A program made the position numbers and the translations under genes. Positions 1 through 11,599 of a DNA stretch of 64,000 nt are shown here, in pieces. This DNA is from Gracilariopsis chorda (lineage: Eukaryota > Rhodophyta > Florideophyceae > Gracilariales > Gracilariaceae): the NCBI GenBank assembly GCA_003194525.1, contig NBIV01000164.1, positions 99,745 to 163,744 on the forward strand, read 5' to 3'. The notes beneath the pieces are model-generated. The model did no database searches. It was given only the letters and a program-made list of their open reading frames with translations, and was not told where the DNA came from. How positions within the stretch are numbered: the stretch's first letter is position 1; every line of letters starts with the position of its first letter.

Positions 1-2857
1 CTGCTCGTTTTGTGTGCCTGTCTCATTAGCACCACTCAAATTGAACACCACCTCCTGATCTTTGGGCTGCTTAGACGCGTACTTCATCAGATAAGCCACT
101 GCGCCAGCTCCTTGCGTGCGCTCTACGTTGATATGAGAGCGGTACTTCTTGGTCAGAGTTAGTTTGTACGGCACTATCTTGAGGTCATATTGCCTTCTTC
201 TGCAGTAGACCACGCGATTCGTGCCTTCTTCAATGTACATCTCCGGCACAATCATGTTGCAGTCGTATCCAAACATGCAACGCCCAGTGCGATACCGGCA
301 ATAGGGGGAGTGGCGGTGCCTGTGCATGGAAAGAATGAGGTCGTCTTCACCGGGAAGAGGAAGTTCTGCACGAATCAGCTCCTCGATCACATCAAAGTCT
401 TCAATCACGCCTCCTTCGAGCCACACGAGCATGTTGTGATGAGGCAAATTGCGCTCCTGAAACTCGAGCTTTGATGCAAACCACAGGCACTTTAATCCAA
501 AGATGTGCTCCGAGTTATTCTCCAAGTCCTTCATGAAGTCGTTTGCATACTGGTTGTACACCCTTGCAATCAGATCAGTTCGGTCAAACGGTCGAGGGCG
601 GTTACTCTGTGCCGTAAAGGCTCTCCGATTGCTGGTATCCATACCAGGGCGCTGGATGTCCTCTCTCCAGATGTTCATGGTGATTGTAAAGAACAGAGAA
701 GGCGGTCCTCTCCGCGCTACGATCGCCTGTACATCCATGCCTTTGTTATTCCAGTACGCTGCTGAGTTGACCGAGTCATCGGGCAGAAATATGCGTCCCA
801 TTTGTACGAACTGCGATAGTGACCCATGATCTTTTTGCTGTTGTGCTCGCTGGATCTTTTGCTCTTGTACAATACGTGCCTGTTGTTCTCTCTTCAGGAA
901 GCGTAGTCGCATGTCCTCAATGTTTGTGTGAGTGCGGAGCATCCACATCTGCATCAACGGTCCACTGTTGAAGAGGATGTTGTCCGAGTACAGACGTCAA
1001 TTCGCGTTCTGAGCCCAGGTGAGCTTTCGGAGATTCCATTCGTTAACGCTGAGACCTGAGCTTTGCTGTGTGGAGTTCCTTGCATCCAGGAACAGGCCGA
1101 TGTCGAACGGTTCGTGCTGATCACCGTACGGGTAGAGAAGAGGGAAAGTGCCCTTCTCTGCAAGTTTGGATGCCGGTTTAAGAAGTCAGTACCACACTTG
1201 CACATTGTTTGCGGCATTCGCAGTCGCCCCTGCTCCAGCAGCAGCAGAACTCGTCACTGCAGCGTGCTCTTTGGTTACGTTTCCTTCTACCAAGCGCGGT
1301 ACTTGAGACACAACTCGGTACAGGCCAGTTGGATTCACGACGAGTGTACTCATCATGGTTGGCCCGCCCCAGGACCATCTTCATGGAGAGGGCCAGCAGC
1401 TGCGTGAGGAGCACTGACTGTGGCAGTTCGGGTTCCTTCGTAACCACCTACGACTACTCCCTCTTCAGCTGCCTGCATGCTGATATCGACGGTGGTATCT
1501 GTATTTTGTTGTTTTTGTTGCGTGTTAAGCATGGATCGGTACCACTCGCGCACCACCTCTGGCTTGGGCTAGATGAAATCGTACAACTTGGGCACGATAT
1601 CTCGTACGTTGATGTCTTGAATGAACGCACGCAAATTGGCAGGTGCATAGTGAGAGGGATCCAAGGAAGGCGTACCGGTACCCCACAGAAAGCTGTATCG
1701 CGTGTTGTTCTGGTTCTGCGTCGGCAGAGCGAGAGCTGCGTTGCCCTCAAGTCTGAGAAAGGAGGGGCTGCCTCCCGTCACATACGACATGTCCATGAAC
1801 ACTTGCGTCGCTGCGAAAAGCGTATTCAAGTTGAGGAAATGGCTGTGGAAGGCTCTCAGGCTATAAAGACTGCAAACCAACTCACTGCATGCCTTCTGCG
1901 GAAAGTGACGACCCATCCTGACATTCTTTTCATTCCAAAGCACATTCCATTGGTCTCTTTGCCAAGCAAAAATCATCTGCAGTACTTGCAGCTATGAATT
2001 CTCAATATCCAGTCCGGGTACGGGCAGGAGGAGAGCGTGTGTGCGTGCTCGCCGCATCTTCCCCATGGCCTTTGACCTGCACTGGAAAGCGTCTCAAACT
2101 CTGGAACGCTTGCAAGGATGGATGGATCATTCCAAGCTTCATCAGCCGCGGTATCTCACGCATAGTACACGCGATACAGTCCTAGATCCGGACATCCAGC
2201 AGAGTGCATGACCGTCGTATCAAGCTGTTGCTGTGGCTGATGCTGCGGCTGGTGTGAGAGAGCCGCTGTGATGTCATCCGCTTCCACCTCCATCGGAATG
2301 GGCATCTGTTGTTCTTCCTGTTCAGCTTGTGACAACGCAGGCTGCGGCGGCGGGTGTGAGGGAGCCGGGGTGATCTCATCCTCTTCCAATTACATCGGGA
2401 CTGGCATCTGTTCTTCTTCCTGTTCAGCTTGTGACAACGCAGGCTGCGGCGGCGTGTGTGAGGGAGCCGGAGTGATCTCATCCTCTTCCAATTCCATCGG
2501 GACTGGCATCTGTTCTTTCTCTTGTTCAGCTTGTGGCAGAGCAGGCTGCTGTGGCGGCGGTGGCTGTGAGGGAGCAGGGATGATCTCATCCTCTTCCACT
2601 TCCATCGGAACAGGCATCTGTTTTGCAGGCATCGGTGGGAGAGTGGCAGGCATCGGAGGCGGTGGAATGTGACTTGGAAGGCCTCTCACAAACTCTAGAA
2701 ATCCAGGAATTGGGCACGAAGTTGGTAGATCTGTGGCAACGGACCCACTGGCTCCAGCGGCGCTTGTGATAACTGCTGTTGCAACCGAAGTAGGTGCAGG
2801 AGTAATTTCATCTTCTTCAACCGCTGGAACAATAGGTCCTTGAACGTGTGCTCTCAA
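1..2857 (-). pseudogene. Helitron Rep (HUH endonuclease) protein, decayed and partial
   Basis: Read on the minus strand, this is a Helitron-like N-terminal replication-initiator. A segment LLYPYGDQHEPFDIGLFLD (about 1150-1090) precedes RLYSDNILFNSGPLM (about 996-950). The HUH region LPHHNM lies at 447-430 and the Tyr motif AYLMKYASK at about 100-70. The usual motif is LPHAHIL, so the second metal-binding His appears to be Asn. The frame is broken by at least four in-frame stops (2390-2392, 1569-1571, 1186-1188, 997-999) and one shift near 1350. The N-terminus is a Pro/Glu-rich tandem-repeat region not usual for the family. The 3' helicase half is outside the window. It is almost certainly inactive. 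Confidence 0.75.
2268..2602 (-). repeat. Four tandem coding repeats, 102-108 bp each
   Basis: The marker TGATCTCATCC (or TGATGTCATCC) recurs on the plus strand at 2269, 2371, 2473 and 2581, giving spacings of 102, 102 and 108 bp. All are multiples of three. On the minus strand each unit reads roughly EEDEITPAPS, PPQPALSQAE, QEEEQMPVPM. The repeats sit in the N-terminal extension of the Helitron Rep pseudogene, and one copy contains a TAA stop (2390-2392). Confidence 0.85.
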
Positions 2858-3990
2858 CTTGGCACCTCCAGAATTGTCTCTGGCACCTCCCGAGTAAGAT
2901 CGGACGCAACCAGAGATCAGATTTCACCCTCCTCTCGCCATTTCAATTTACCAAAGAAAAGAAAAAAACAATTCTATGTTTTTAAACAGTTAAAAAATTT
3001 GCCAGAGTTCCAGAATAATTCCCAGTAAAATACAAAGTTGAAAGTGAAAAACTGGTTGCAGTTAGTTTCATTGCACCCACCGGGCCTAGTCGCATGCAGC
3101 AATTAAAAAAATTGCTGCAAGGCTTATGTTTACCCGATGCAGTCGTGCGCAGCACAGGGACTCTCGACACACTCTTGTTGGATTATGACGCGCGGAGTGT
3201 GCCCAGCCGGTTTTCAAGCCATTTTATGTTTAACCCGCGTCCGGTTGTGAGGATTGGTCTGCCTTTACTCACACACCGAAGTGTGCTTTCCGGCCCCAAG
3301 AGGTACGACACGGCGGCCGCCCGGACCCTGCACAGCAAGCTGGTATTAGGTCCGGTAAACCCTCAGACTTCCTGATCGCTGTCAAACGACCAGTATACCA
3401 CAGAGGAGCCCCTGACCTTTCCCAGATCCGTGGTACTTAGTGGGTTACTCTTGTGGCGACCTGCACACCAGCTCTGCCTTGCCTAGGTCCCAGGCCAGCA
3501 AACAGTGCCCGATGTAGCAAAAGGTTACGACACTGCGCTATTGCCCAAAACTGAATGGGATGGAAAATAGTGGTTAGCATCAGCAAGCGAAATGCATTTG
3601 GCACTGCGCCAGTGCAGTATATACGTCTGTTGCAGGGATGTCTGCAATGACACTTCAGTATACATTGCACTGGCGCAGTGCAATTTGCCACGTGTTGGAA
3701 TGAACAGCCAGGGTTCTGCTGCTAAGTGGCTGGCACTACAATTTGATTGTATTGCAAGCCATTCAGCAGCCATTGCACAGTCAACATGCAGCAGCAGCAG
3801 CTAATTAACTGAACGCTTTGCTGCTGCTGCTGCTGCTGAATTCTTTAAATGGTAGGGAGGCGTTGCGCCAAATGGGCGTTTTGCATGCGCTAACCGGGGC
3901 ATGCAAAGCGAGTTTGTGGCGCACCGCCTCCCGTCAATCAACAAAACCCCCCTCATACATGTGTATATCATTAAGAGTGGGGTGTTGAGT

Positions 3991-4460
3991 CAAGTGGAAA
4001 CGGCCTTCGGCCGTGGGCGGCGCTGCGCGCCGCGTTGTTTTTGTAGCTTTGTGTATTTAGTAGCGTTCGGAGGCTCTCCGAGCACTTTGCTCGCTTGCGC
4101 TCGCAATAGCACTCGTAGAACCATGGGGCGCCGCGGCGCCTAGAGTATGTAGAGCCGTAATAGTTTGTGTTTAGGTACCTAAATTGACTGCAGTGCCAGC
4201 CAATGATGAGAGAGCGCGACACGTTGCTTTGTGTAACTGGCTGGCACTGCAGTCATTATGGGAGTGCCAGCCAGTAAGCAGGAAGCTTTGCTGCTGCTGC
4301 TGCTGCTTAATGTTTTAAGTGGTAGGGAGGTGTTGCGCCAAATGGCAGTTTTGCATGCTTGTAGAGGGGCATACAGAGCGGTTTATTAGCGCACCGATTC
4401 CCATCAATCAACAACACCCCCCTCATAGATGTGTAAATCATTAAGAGTGGGGTGTTGAGA
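3991..4460 (-). mobile_element. Non-autonomous Helitron unit, 470 bp
   Basis: On the minus strand the unit begins with TCTCAACACCCC at 4460 and ends with the hairpin ACGGCCGAAGGCCGT followed by TTCCACTTG at 3991. The base before the 5' TC is A, and the next unit follows at once. It has no ORF. It carries a (CTG)n tract and several inverted repeats (GGAGGCGTTGCGCC-type arms, TGGCTGGCACTGCAGTCA-type arms, GGCGCCGCGGCGCC). It is inserted in a fragment related to the LTR of chromovirus D. Confidence 0.75.
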
Positions 4461-4770
4461 TAGTGCACACCTTCTCAAGTCTATGCACGTGTCTAGGGCA
4501 GTGTCAGGCACCCTGAGGGGTCTTCCCAAGTAAAACATAACATCAGAGCATGGTGCTGTAGCACACGCGCACACGCGTCCATGATTCTGCATTCCACTCC
4601 AGATTCCTACCTTCCTAGGTGAACTTGCACACACTAACCCGTCCACTTGGTGCCACTCCATGCGATTCCAACTCATATACCGTAGAGCCATTGCGGCGAC
4701 TACGTCTCACTCTTATGAGTTGCATCCCCCCGGACTATCCTACAGACCCGTTGCTCTACAGGAAATACCA
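4461..4770 (-). repeat. Fragment of a D-type gypsy LTR
   Basis: About 270 bp resemble 26290-26575 in the same window orientation. Shared blocks include CACCCTGAGGGGTC or CATCCTGAGGGGTC, the stretch GCATGGTGCTGTAG, and GATTCCTACCTTCCTAGGTGAA. Since 26056-26582 is the 3' LTR of minus-strand chromovirus D, this is a second, diverged piece of such an LTR. The Helitron at 4460 interrupts it. The right edge before the solo LTR is uncertain. Confidence 0.55.
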
Positions 4771-4803
4771 AAACCCGCAACCCGAAAAATTCAGCATCAG
4801 AAG

Positions 4804-5645
4804 TGAAGTGCAACGCCCTCAGGGAGGGATTCCAGGTACTTGACTTTTTTCCCGGTATTATCGGTTGTGTAGTGTTTATATGACGTACGCCCCACTATGG
4901 TGGATATGGACACGTGGGACACGGTTTTGGGCCAATTGGCGGTTGGCCACAGTAGTGGATGTTGCCACGAAATGTGGAGTATTTCTAATAATTTTAGTTC
5001 ATTGTATTTATTATTTTTACACCCATTTCTGAGAAGTTAGTACTTAGTGCGACGGCGCACTGCCGTCGCACCAGTAAAGCTTCCCCAACAAGGGACCCCA
5101 ACCTGGGGAATTGGCTCTAGTTGTTGCCGCTTCCGCGCGTTCTCAACTCCTCCTTGGAGAGAAACGCCGTGAACCACGGGACCTCTAACCCCCTTGCACA
5201 CCTAAAGAGACCCATCCTTGGGAGTATAATTGTTCCAATCACATCGGTGTTTCGCCCTATATAGGGAGTCCTGTCCACCGGCATTGCCGTGTTTGTTCGT
5301 CGCTCTCGCGACTCACCCTCGCCCACTCTTCCTTCTTTCCCTTCACTCTTCCTCCTTTCCCCCTTCCAGGGTAGTACATCCCGCTACCCGCGGCCCTCCT
5401 GTGTGCACCCGCTCACATATCCCCACTTACGTGGAAACATACCTCTACTGAGGATCACAACCCGCTCACGCGGATACCGATTTTTCGCCTTCACCTCCCT
5501 GCGCGAGCCGCGACAGGTGTCTCTGGTCTTACAAACCGGCTTCGCCGTGACACTTCTGGGAGGGATCTACCCAACTGGGTTCACCTCGTGAGAGGAAGAT
5601 CCCGAACGTCTTTCGCTGTTTTTCCCTTTGGGGCATTGCAACCCA
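4804..5645 (+). repeat. Solo LTR of a chromovirus A-like element
   Basis: This 842 bp LTR runs from TGAAGTGCAACGCC to GCATTGCAACCCA and closely matches the A-element 3' LTR at 38722-39547. It is flanked by a perfect 5 bp target duplication AGAAG (4799-4803 and 5646-5650). No gag or pol of this family adjoins it, so it is a solo LTR left by recombination between the two LTRs. It carries the conserved stem-loop (5047-5071). Confidence 0.85.
5047..5071 (+). other. LTR stem-loop (solo LTR copy)
   Basis: GTGCGACGGC, loop GCACT, then GCCGTCGCAC: a perfect 10 bp stem preceded by TACTTA. The same structure is at 38955-38979, and a sequence-diverged version in chromovirus B is at 52148-52171. Confidence 0.7.
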
Positions 5646-5693
5646 AGAAGCCACAAATGAACACTTCTTCTGTGACGCATACAGCGTATGTTC

Positions 5694-6180
5694 TCACAAT
5701 CTGGGAAGAACAGACCAAGTATGTTCGAGATGCTCTTCGCGTGTGTGGTTGAAGATTACGATATCGTCGATATAAACAACCACAAAGCGATCTGTGAAAT
5801 CAGAAAACACTTGGTTCATGAATGACTTGAAAGTCACTGGTGCAATACAGAGCCCCAGTGGCATCACTATGTATTCAAACTGTCCATAATTAGTATTGAA
5901 CGCAGCCTTTTCAATATCTGAAGGCCGAAGGCGGATCTGGTGGAAGCCAGTTTTCGATTCGAGTTTAAAGAAGAAGCGCGCCTGCCCTAGCTGATCAAAC
6001 ATCTCATCACAACATGGTATAGGGGCACTATTTCGCTTCGTTATCCGGTTGAGAGCTCTGTAGTCCACTAAATCGCGTAAATCTTTACCAAATTCTTTAA
6101 CAGAAAGAGTGGGGCCCCATATGGAGACTTACTTGGGCGACTTTTCCCAGACTTTATCAGCTTGTCCACTTAGTCACGTG
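5694..6180 (-). pseudogene. Ty3/gypsy reverse transcriptase fragment (element C)
   Basis: The minus strand reads VDYRALNRITKRNSAPIP, then FKLESKTGFHQIRL, EYIVMPLGLCIAPVTF and the catalytic VVYIDDIVIFNHT. These are the ordered RT motifs of a Ty3/gypsy element with an intact YIDD box. Upstream, SPYGAPLF and SVKEFGKDLRDLVD lie in different frames (a shift near 6110). The fragment stops at about 5690, near the solo LTR. The sequence is clearly different from the RTs of elements B and D, so it is a separate, older lineage. Confidence 0.75.
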
Positions 6181-6539
6181 TGGCAACTAGGTCAGTGGGG
6201 GAAAGCTGGTACAGTGGCCGGTGCGGGGGCTGTGTATCAGATGCAGTCTCGATAGCATGATCAACGTCTCGTACAATGGGCAATCCACTTGGAAGCTCGG
6301 ACTAAAATACATCCTCATGTTCCTGTGAGATGGATTATAACTACTTATCGTCGTTGCTCAGTATCTGGGCTTTATGGTGTGTAGTAGCTGTCAAAGCTGA
6401 TGCCAGCTCTGATGTACAAACCCGAATAAGGCGAAACACTTGTGTACTGATAGTATGGCGCCAAAGTCGGCGACGAAACTGCTTGACACCCATCTTCTTC
6501 ACCACATGTCCTCAACGCGTGGGAAGCTCAGAAGAGAGC

Positions 6540-6860
6540 GTGTGACCTTCGAAATTAACAATACGTGATTGATAATTTCTCTCAGCACTAGAATCCACAT
6601 GCCATGGCATGCCGAATAATACATCCTACCTTGCGTCAGCCACGATCCAATTGCCACGATGCATATACGTACCAATCCTGACCTCCCCGTTCGCTACCAA
6701 CTGAGTAGCAAATTCACGCGAATCCTGCTTTGAATGGCAGACATCCATCAAAACCGAATGGAATACAAACTTTTCTCTATGGTTCTCCGGAAAGTCACGT
6801 GAGATTAAGTTTGACTTACACCCGTCATCTTCAAGTATACAACAGGGATTCCTTCAAACT
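6540..6860 (-). pseudogene. Retroviral-type aspartic protease remnant (element C)
   Basis: The minus strand contains DDGCKSNLISRDFPENH (about 6833-6780), which fits the D-[ST]-G active-site block in degenerate form. Further on come REFATQLVANGEVRIG (about 6720-6675) and FGMPWHVDSSAERNY (about 6622-6578), a typical end-of-protease block. Stops interrupt the frame. It lies between gag (7042-7690) and RT (5694-6180), the expected gypsy order. Confidence 0.6.
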
Positions 6861-7041
6861 GTCCCTCCATGACCAGAAAAAAACACATCGAAAGCTTTCA
6901 TTCGAACCGTTTGGCGACACATTACTACACAGAAGTCCTTTCGACGTGCTCTTATTAGTTTTGAAAGGACATTTTAGTTTTCCGAACTATTAGAAACTAA
7001 GTCATCATCACAATTCTCTTCCCCTATCATTGCTTCAATAT

Positions 7042-7690
7042 TTACAACAGCGGCCTGGCGTGCTTCCCCATGGCGGTATGTCTAGGGACGACAGCCTGGT
7101 TTGTGACATTTGAAGCATGCATTGTTGCAGATATCCAACAAACGCTGCTTCGAACGTCCTGAACGTCGAACTCGGTATTGTCAAATTCCCTTTGTACCGG
7201 ACCAGAACTCGTAGACGCTATTGAGGATGACTCGAGCGAAATACCAGCGAATGCGGCATCCACACCCATGGCAATCTTAGTAGCTTCTTCAAAATTAGAA
7301 CAGGTGGCTTTTCTGACTTCAAACTGAATCCTTTGCTTTAGATCACTAACAAATTTGTCCCATTTCTCACTACTGCTTATGTTCAGAATAATGAGTACGA
7401 TGATGCGGAAGTTAGACAGATACACTGTGACAGACCCGGTCTGTTTATATGACCTCAACGAATCTCGGGCTGGACGTTCGTGATCTTCTGTTACAAACTC
7501 TTTAATTATTGCAGCACAAACTCTTCCCATGTCGCCGGGGTTTCATTCGATCTCAAAAAGTTGTACCACCAAATCGCAGCTATGCCTGTTAACAAATTTG
7601 TAGCGAAGGAAATGAGGTTCGGATCGGCGATTACCACATTTGCGCTGGCTACCTGAACCAAATTGAAATGCTGCTCAACTTTGTACAGCT
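7042..7690 (-). pseudogene. Ty3/gypsy gag remnant (element C)
   Basis: The minus strand reads KVEQHFNLVQVA, then LTGIAAIWWYNFLRSN, TPATWEEFVLQ, EFVTEDHERPARDSL, TGSVTVYLSNFR and VRKATCSNFEEATKIAMG. This is the Retrotrans_gag core with its W-E-F and L-F motifs. There is a stop and a frameshift around 7520. Protease and RT remnants follow on the same strand. No intact zinc knuckle was found. Confidence 0.7.
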
Positions 7691-8265
7691 ATGTGTTAAC
7701 GGCAAAAAATTACGCTTGCCACTGAACGACTCTCGCTTGTTTGATTTTAAGCTGATCGACACGGAGGGATTCGGGGCTTCCGTAGCAGCGATGCTACCGG
7801 TGCAAAAACTGGGTGTCTTTACTGGAGCTCTTCTCTAACAGGGCGATGCCTCTCTCCCTTCTCTAAACTTCGGAGCAGCGTTGGCACTTTAGTATACCTC
7901 CGTGCGCTCTTTCGCCCAGTTCTGGTAGTGTTAATTGAACTGATTCCACGTATGAATACAAGCACACTTGCTTACAATTCTGTCAAAGCCTTTCAGACGT
8001 GCCGTTTCGTCCTCCCTGAACTTTAGACGTGCTCTTTTGTTCTCTCTGAACCTTAACTGTTGCATGTATACAGATACCGTATGCTACGCATACAATACGC
8101 AGGCGCCTTTGACACCGAAGATAACCTCATTTGACTTGGTTCTCTGTCGCCGTCCTCCAGCAGTACCTTTCAAAATGCCGCCATCTTAGGGAAAGGACAG
8201 GCCAAAAATTGCTCAGTTCCATCTCCATAGAGACACGAGCTCCGCCAGAGTGTGAAGCAAGCCGC
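7691..8265. other. No recognisable gene
   Basis: This stretch lies between the gag remnant of element C and the start of Copia gag homology. Short ORFs have no recognisable motif. It may hold the 5' leader or LTR of element C, but no LTR ends could be paired. Confidence 0.5.
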
Positions 8266-8700
8266 CATAGATAAAGAGAAAGCCCAACTACGCTACAAGC
8301 GGAATTATGACGGCGCCCTACGGGCCCATCTATCGGACATCGGAATTTCACACAATATCAGACTACATCCAAGAACACAAAGAAGTACACCAACGCATGT
8401 TAGCGGCGAAATATCCCAACATAGGGGATGACGCCACTACGGTAGACTTTTTAATTCAATGATTGAGACGGAACGCAACTCTAGCAAACATGGTTTTTCA
8501 GTTCCTATCCCACAAACCGACCGACATGAAGGATTTCCCTTCCAAGTTCAAAGCAATTCACGTTTTCCCACAAACCGTTGCAACCCTGCCATCCAGTTCA
8601 CCCCACCACTGAGGCTCACTGAGGACTATGGGCGCCCATGCCAATATAGCAGATAGGAGAGGACCCCATACTATCAAAACCGATCGAGACCAGCGTTCAC
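8266..8700 (+). pseudogene. Copia gag remnant
   Basis: The plus strand reads KEKAQLRYKRNYDGALRAHL, EFHTISDYIQEHKEVHQRML and AAKYPNIGDDATTVDFLIQ, then a TGA and LRRNATLANMVFQFL. This aligns with the Copia gag on the minus strand at 39548-40272 (EAAEALQQHYDRKNRLLAA, IAARYPDITDESTTIDFLAG). At least one stop and one shift are present. The N-terminal third is missing. Confidence 0.65.
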
Positions 8701-8817
8701 GAGCAGGCCCTGCCAGTTTCATTTGTCAATCTGCATACCGCCGCAGCACACAGATGCTGAATTCCGCGACCCCAGACACCCCAAACACAGACTGCAAGTG
8801 AACTACACAGCAACACT

Positions 8818-9200
8818 GTGGAATTACTTAACCCCCCCCACCTATACCACAATTCTCCACCTCATCCCCACACACACCCTACCCAGCTTCCCGCTCCACC
8901 ACCATCCACGGACGTTACATGGGAAGCCAGCACAGAGACCACTGGTAAGTTTCTTCTTGACAGCGGAGCCAACATCTCACATGTCACATTCCCTGTACCA
9001 GGAATGAAACCACTTACATATTCACTCCTAATAACCATTACCAATTATCAACAGATCCAATGCTCACATCATAGAATCCTGCGCATCAGGCCCCTCAGCA
9101 ATAATCGCGCACTGCAAACCTATGCCGTCGCCAACAACAGGTCAAGCACAACCTCCTATCAGTACACGCCCTATCCGAACGATATGGACTCGTTAGCTTT
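8818..9200 (+). pseudogene. Copia aspartic protease remnant
   Basis: GKFLLDSGANISHVTFPVPG (about 8942-9002) carries the D-S-G-A active site with the hydrophobic approach typical of Copia protease. It is followed by SLLITITNYQQIQ. It sits between gag and integrase remnants. Downstream the reading frame becomes a Ser/Thr/Pro/His-rich stretch without recognisable motifs. Confidence 0.6.
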
Positions 9201-9779
9201 ACCGAAAATAAAGGCTACATCATGGACACCACACGAGAACCTCATCACACCATCGGCACAGCACCCTAGACCAGCACCCAGTATCAGATCAAGTCATACA
9301 TCCACCCCCGTACAGCATCCACCTCCCGTACCATCCCAAGAAGACTACATCCACGCAAACAGATACAACAACAGCCCTCATACACAACACCACCATCAAC
9401 ATTGAACCCCACTCCACACTCGATCACCATCCCTATCACCACACGCAAACGTCCTGTATAGGACACGCAACCACATTTACGACAGAGATACAACTCAGTT
9501 CACCGTCGACCACCCTCCCCATCTCACCTTACAACCCATCAAGGGCACCTCCACGTCAACCAAGCACATCCTGCAAAGCTGGCACTAACAGCTAAGCATC
9601 GGCTCATCCCTACAATGCCCACAACCCTACCAACAGAGAGTTTATTGAATTGTTTGGTATGCAATACAGCCCAACTGCAACCAGCCCCCCATCAAGCAAC
9701 ATCAGATCACTAGCATCCCGGAGCTTATGTCAGCTCAGACACTTGCTGACCAATTAAACCCACGTCCACACAGGGCAAT

Positions 9780-10400
9780 AATCACATGCTAGTGGTCATT
9801 TTCGCAGCAACTCGCTTTTACAATGGCTCACTTCATCAAAGACCGCAAACATATACCAGACCGTATCGAGAGCACGCTTTACCACATCCCACATCGAATG
9901 AAACACGCTCTCATGGATTTCAGAACCGATACCGCCCAATAATACGCTTCGCAAACCATGAAGTAAATATACAAGAAGCATCAAGTAACACATCACCTCC
10001 GCGCTCCCTATCAGCCGCAGAAAAATTCCATAGCAAAACGCTTCAGTCGGACAGTAAAGGAGTTGGTGGGAGCTTCACTTGCAACAAACAACCTCCCACC
10101 AGAGTATTGGGAAGACGAAGCCAGCGATACAATCTTTCAAAACAATCTGCTCCACCACAAGGGCATACAAACGTCTCCACACCAACTATGGTAGGGCGAG
10201 AAACCCCACCTGCCCCGCCTATTCACATTCGGCCAAATAGGCACCATACGTATCCTTGAACCAAAGAAAAAGATGGACCCCCCGGCCGATCCAGCGAGAT
10301 ATATGTACGCCACCTTCCTCGCCAAAATCATGGTGCTCAATCTCAAAACCAACCAATATCAACACATCCGGGCACAAGACGTCCGTTCATATTCGGAACA
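9780..10400 (+). pseudogene. Copia integrase remnant
   Basis: One plus frame reads MDFRTDTAQ, stop, YASQTMK, then HLRAPYQPQKNSIAKRFSRT, VKELVGASLATNNLPPEYW and NNLLHHKGIQTSPHQLW. This is the usual D..G-E-Y, APYTPQQNGVAER and PYELW series. The catalytic Glu of the A-E-R motif is Lys (SIAKRF, about 10025), and several stops interrupt the frame. It is not functional. Confidence 0.7.
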
Positions 10401-10510
10401 CTACGATTTCACCGCCATCACTTCACAGGCATTCAAAACAAGAGTCCACACCCAATCCTACATTATCACCGCCATACAACTAGAAACCCCTCTCCCAAAC
10501 AACCTAACCC

Positions 10511-11540
10511 ATGCTCTCAAGTACCACGATGCAGCCGAATGGCAAGCAGCGCACGACAAAGAGCTCATCAATCTTGATCAATACAAGAGCAATCAATGGC
10601 TACCGAAACATTATCACCCACCACCAGAAGCCATCATACCATTTAAAGATGATATATCGCTTTGAGAGATCCGCAGACGGTACTGTTACCGAACGCAAAG
10701 CACGATGCAATCTGGGTGGAGACCTTATGAAGCCAAGAATCCATTACGACCCCAGTCACCGCACCATATACACAGCAGATCGCACAACACAAAGGCTACT
10801 CATAGCACTCCACGCAACATATAAGTATCCAATGGAGCACCTCGATATCAAATCGGCATACCTTCATGAAACCAATCAGCGTGACCGACCACTGTATGTC
10901 AAACTAATGCTGACGTTTGAAGCCACGTATATACAAAACAGCACCTATGGACGACTAGCCGGCAACATATACGGCTCTCCTCCAGCAGCGTATTACTACA
11001 ACTATGGTTTAAAGACATTCCTCACCAATCTCAACTTCATCGCATCAGAACACGAACCCTGTTTGTATAACAAGCGCATCCACAGTGGCTTCATACTACT
11101 AAGCACTACCATCAACGATTTCCTAGTCCTGGCATCTCATCAACACCACATCGAAGAACTTCATAACCAACTCGTAACCAAGTACAAATTCAAGCGCCTC
11201 GGCCAACCCACGAGGTTCTTGAACTGGACTATACCTCAAACACCAGAAGTTTATTGCATGTGTCACAGCCAGGTGCAATAGACGCCATCCTAGCGCAAAC
11301 AAACATGACCAACTTTAATCCCACTTACAACCCATATCACAACCTGGCACATATTGATCAGCAACCCACGACCGCGGCACTGAGCAAAGAACAAGCAACA
11401 AGTTACGGACAAATCATAGGAGAAATCAGATATGTCACAGACAGAACCCGTTCCAATATACTGTACATATCAACCGACTCGTGCAGCACATGGACAATCC
11501 ACATCAACATCACTAGCAAATCCTCAAAACAGTTCTGAGA
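10511..11540 (+). pseudogene. Copia reverse transcriptase (RVT_2) remnant
   Basis: The segments ADGTVTERKARCNLGGD, YKYPMEHLDIKSAYLHE, IYGSPPAAYYYNYGLKTFL, EHEPCLYNK and KYKFKRLGQPTRFLNW follow the RVT_2 order. The YVDD box is degenerate (TINDFLVLA, about 11110), so the first catalytic Asp of the pair is Asn. There is a shift near 10650 and another near 11275, after which TTAALSKEQATSYGQIIGEI continues the domain. Confidence 0.75.
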
Positions 11541-11599
11541 TATCTTAAAGGAACGAAAACGGATGGACTTCTATATCTACACACCCAATCCGATGACCA

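Larger units (their letters stand above)
1..3990 (-). mobile_element. Helitron, Rep-bearing unit, truncated by window edge
   Basis: This unit starts on the minus strand at 3990, directly after the CTTG end of the preceding short unit, and runs off the window at position 1. Its first base is A rather than the T of the other units (ACTCAACACCCC against TCTCAACACCCC). It holds about 1 kb of palindrome-rich leader (3990-3060) and then a broken Rep gene (2857-1). The leader at 3250-3860 matches the plus-strand leader at 20060-20610 as its reverse complement, so this family occurs twice here in opposite orientation. The helicase part and the 3' end would lie outside the window. Confidence 0.75.
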
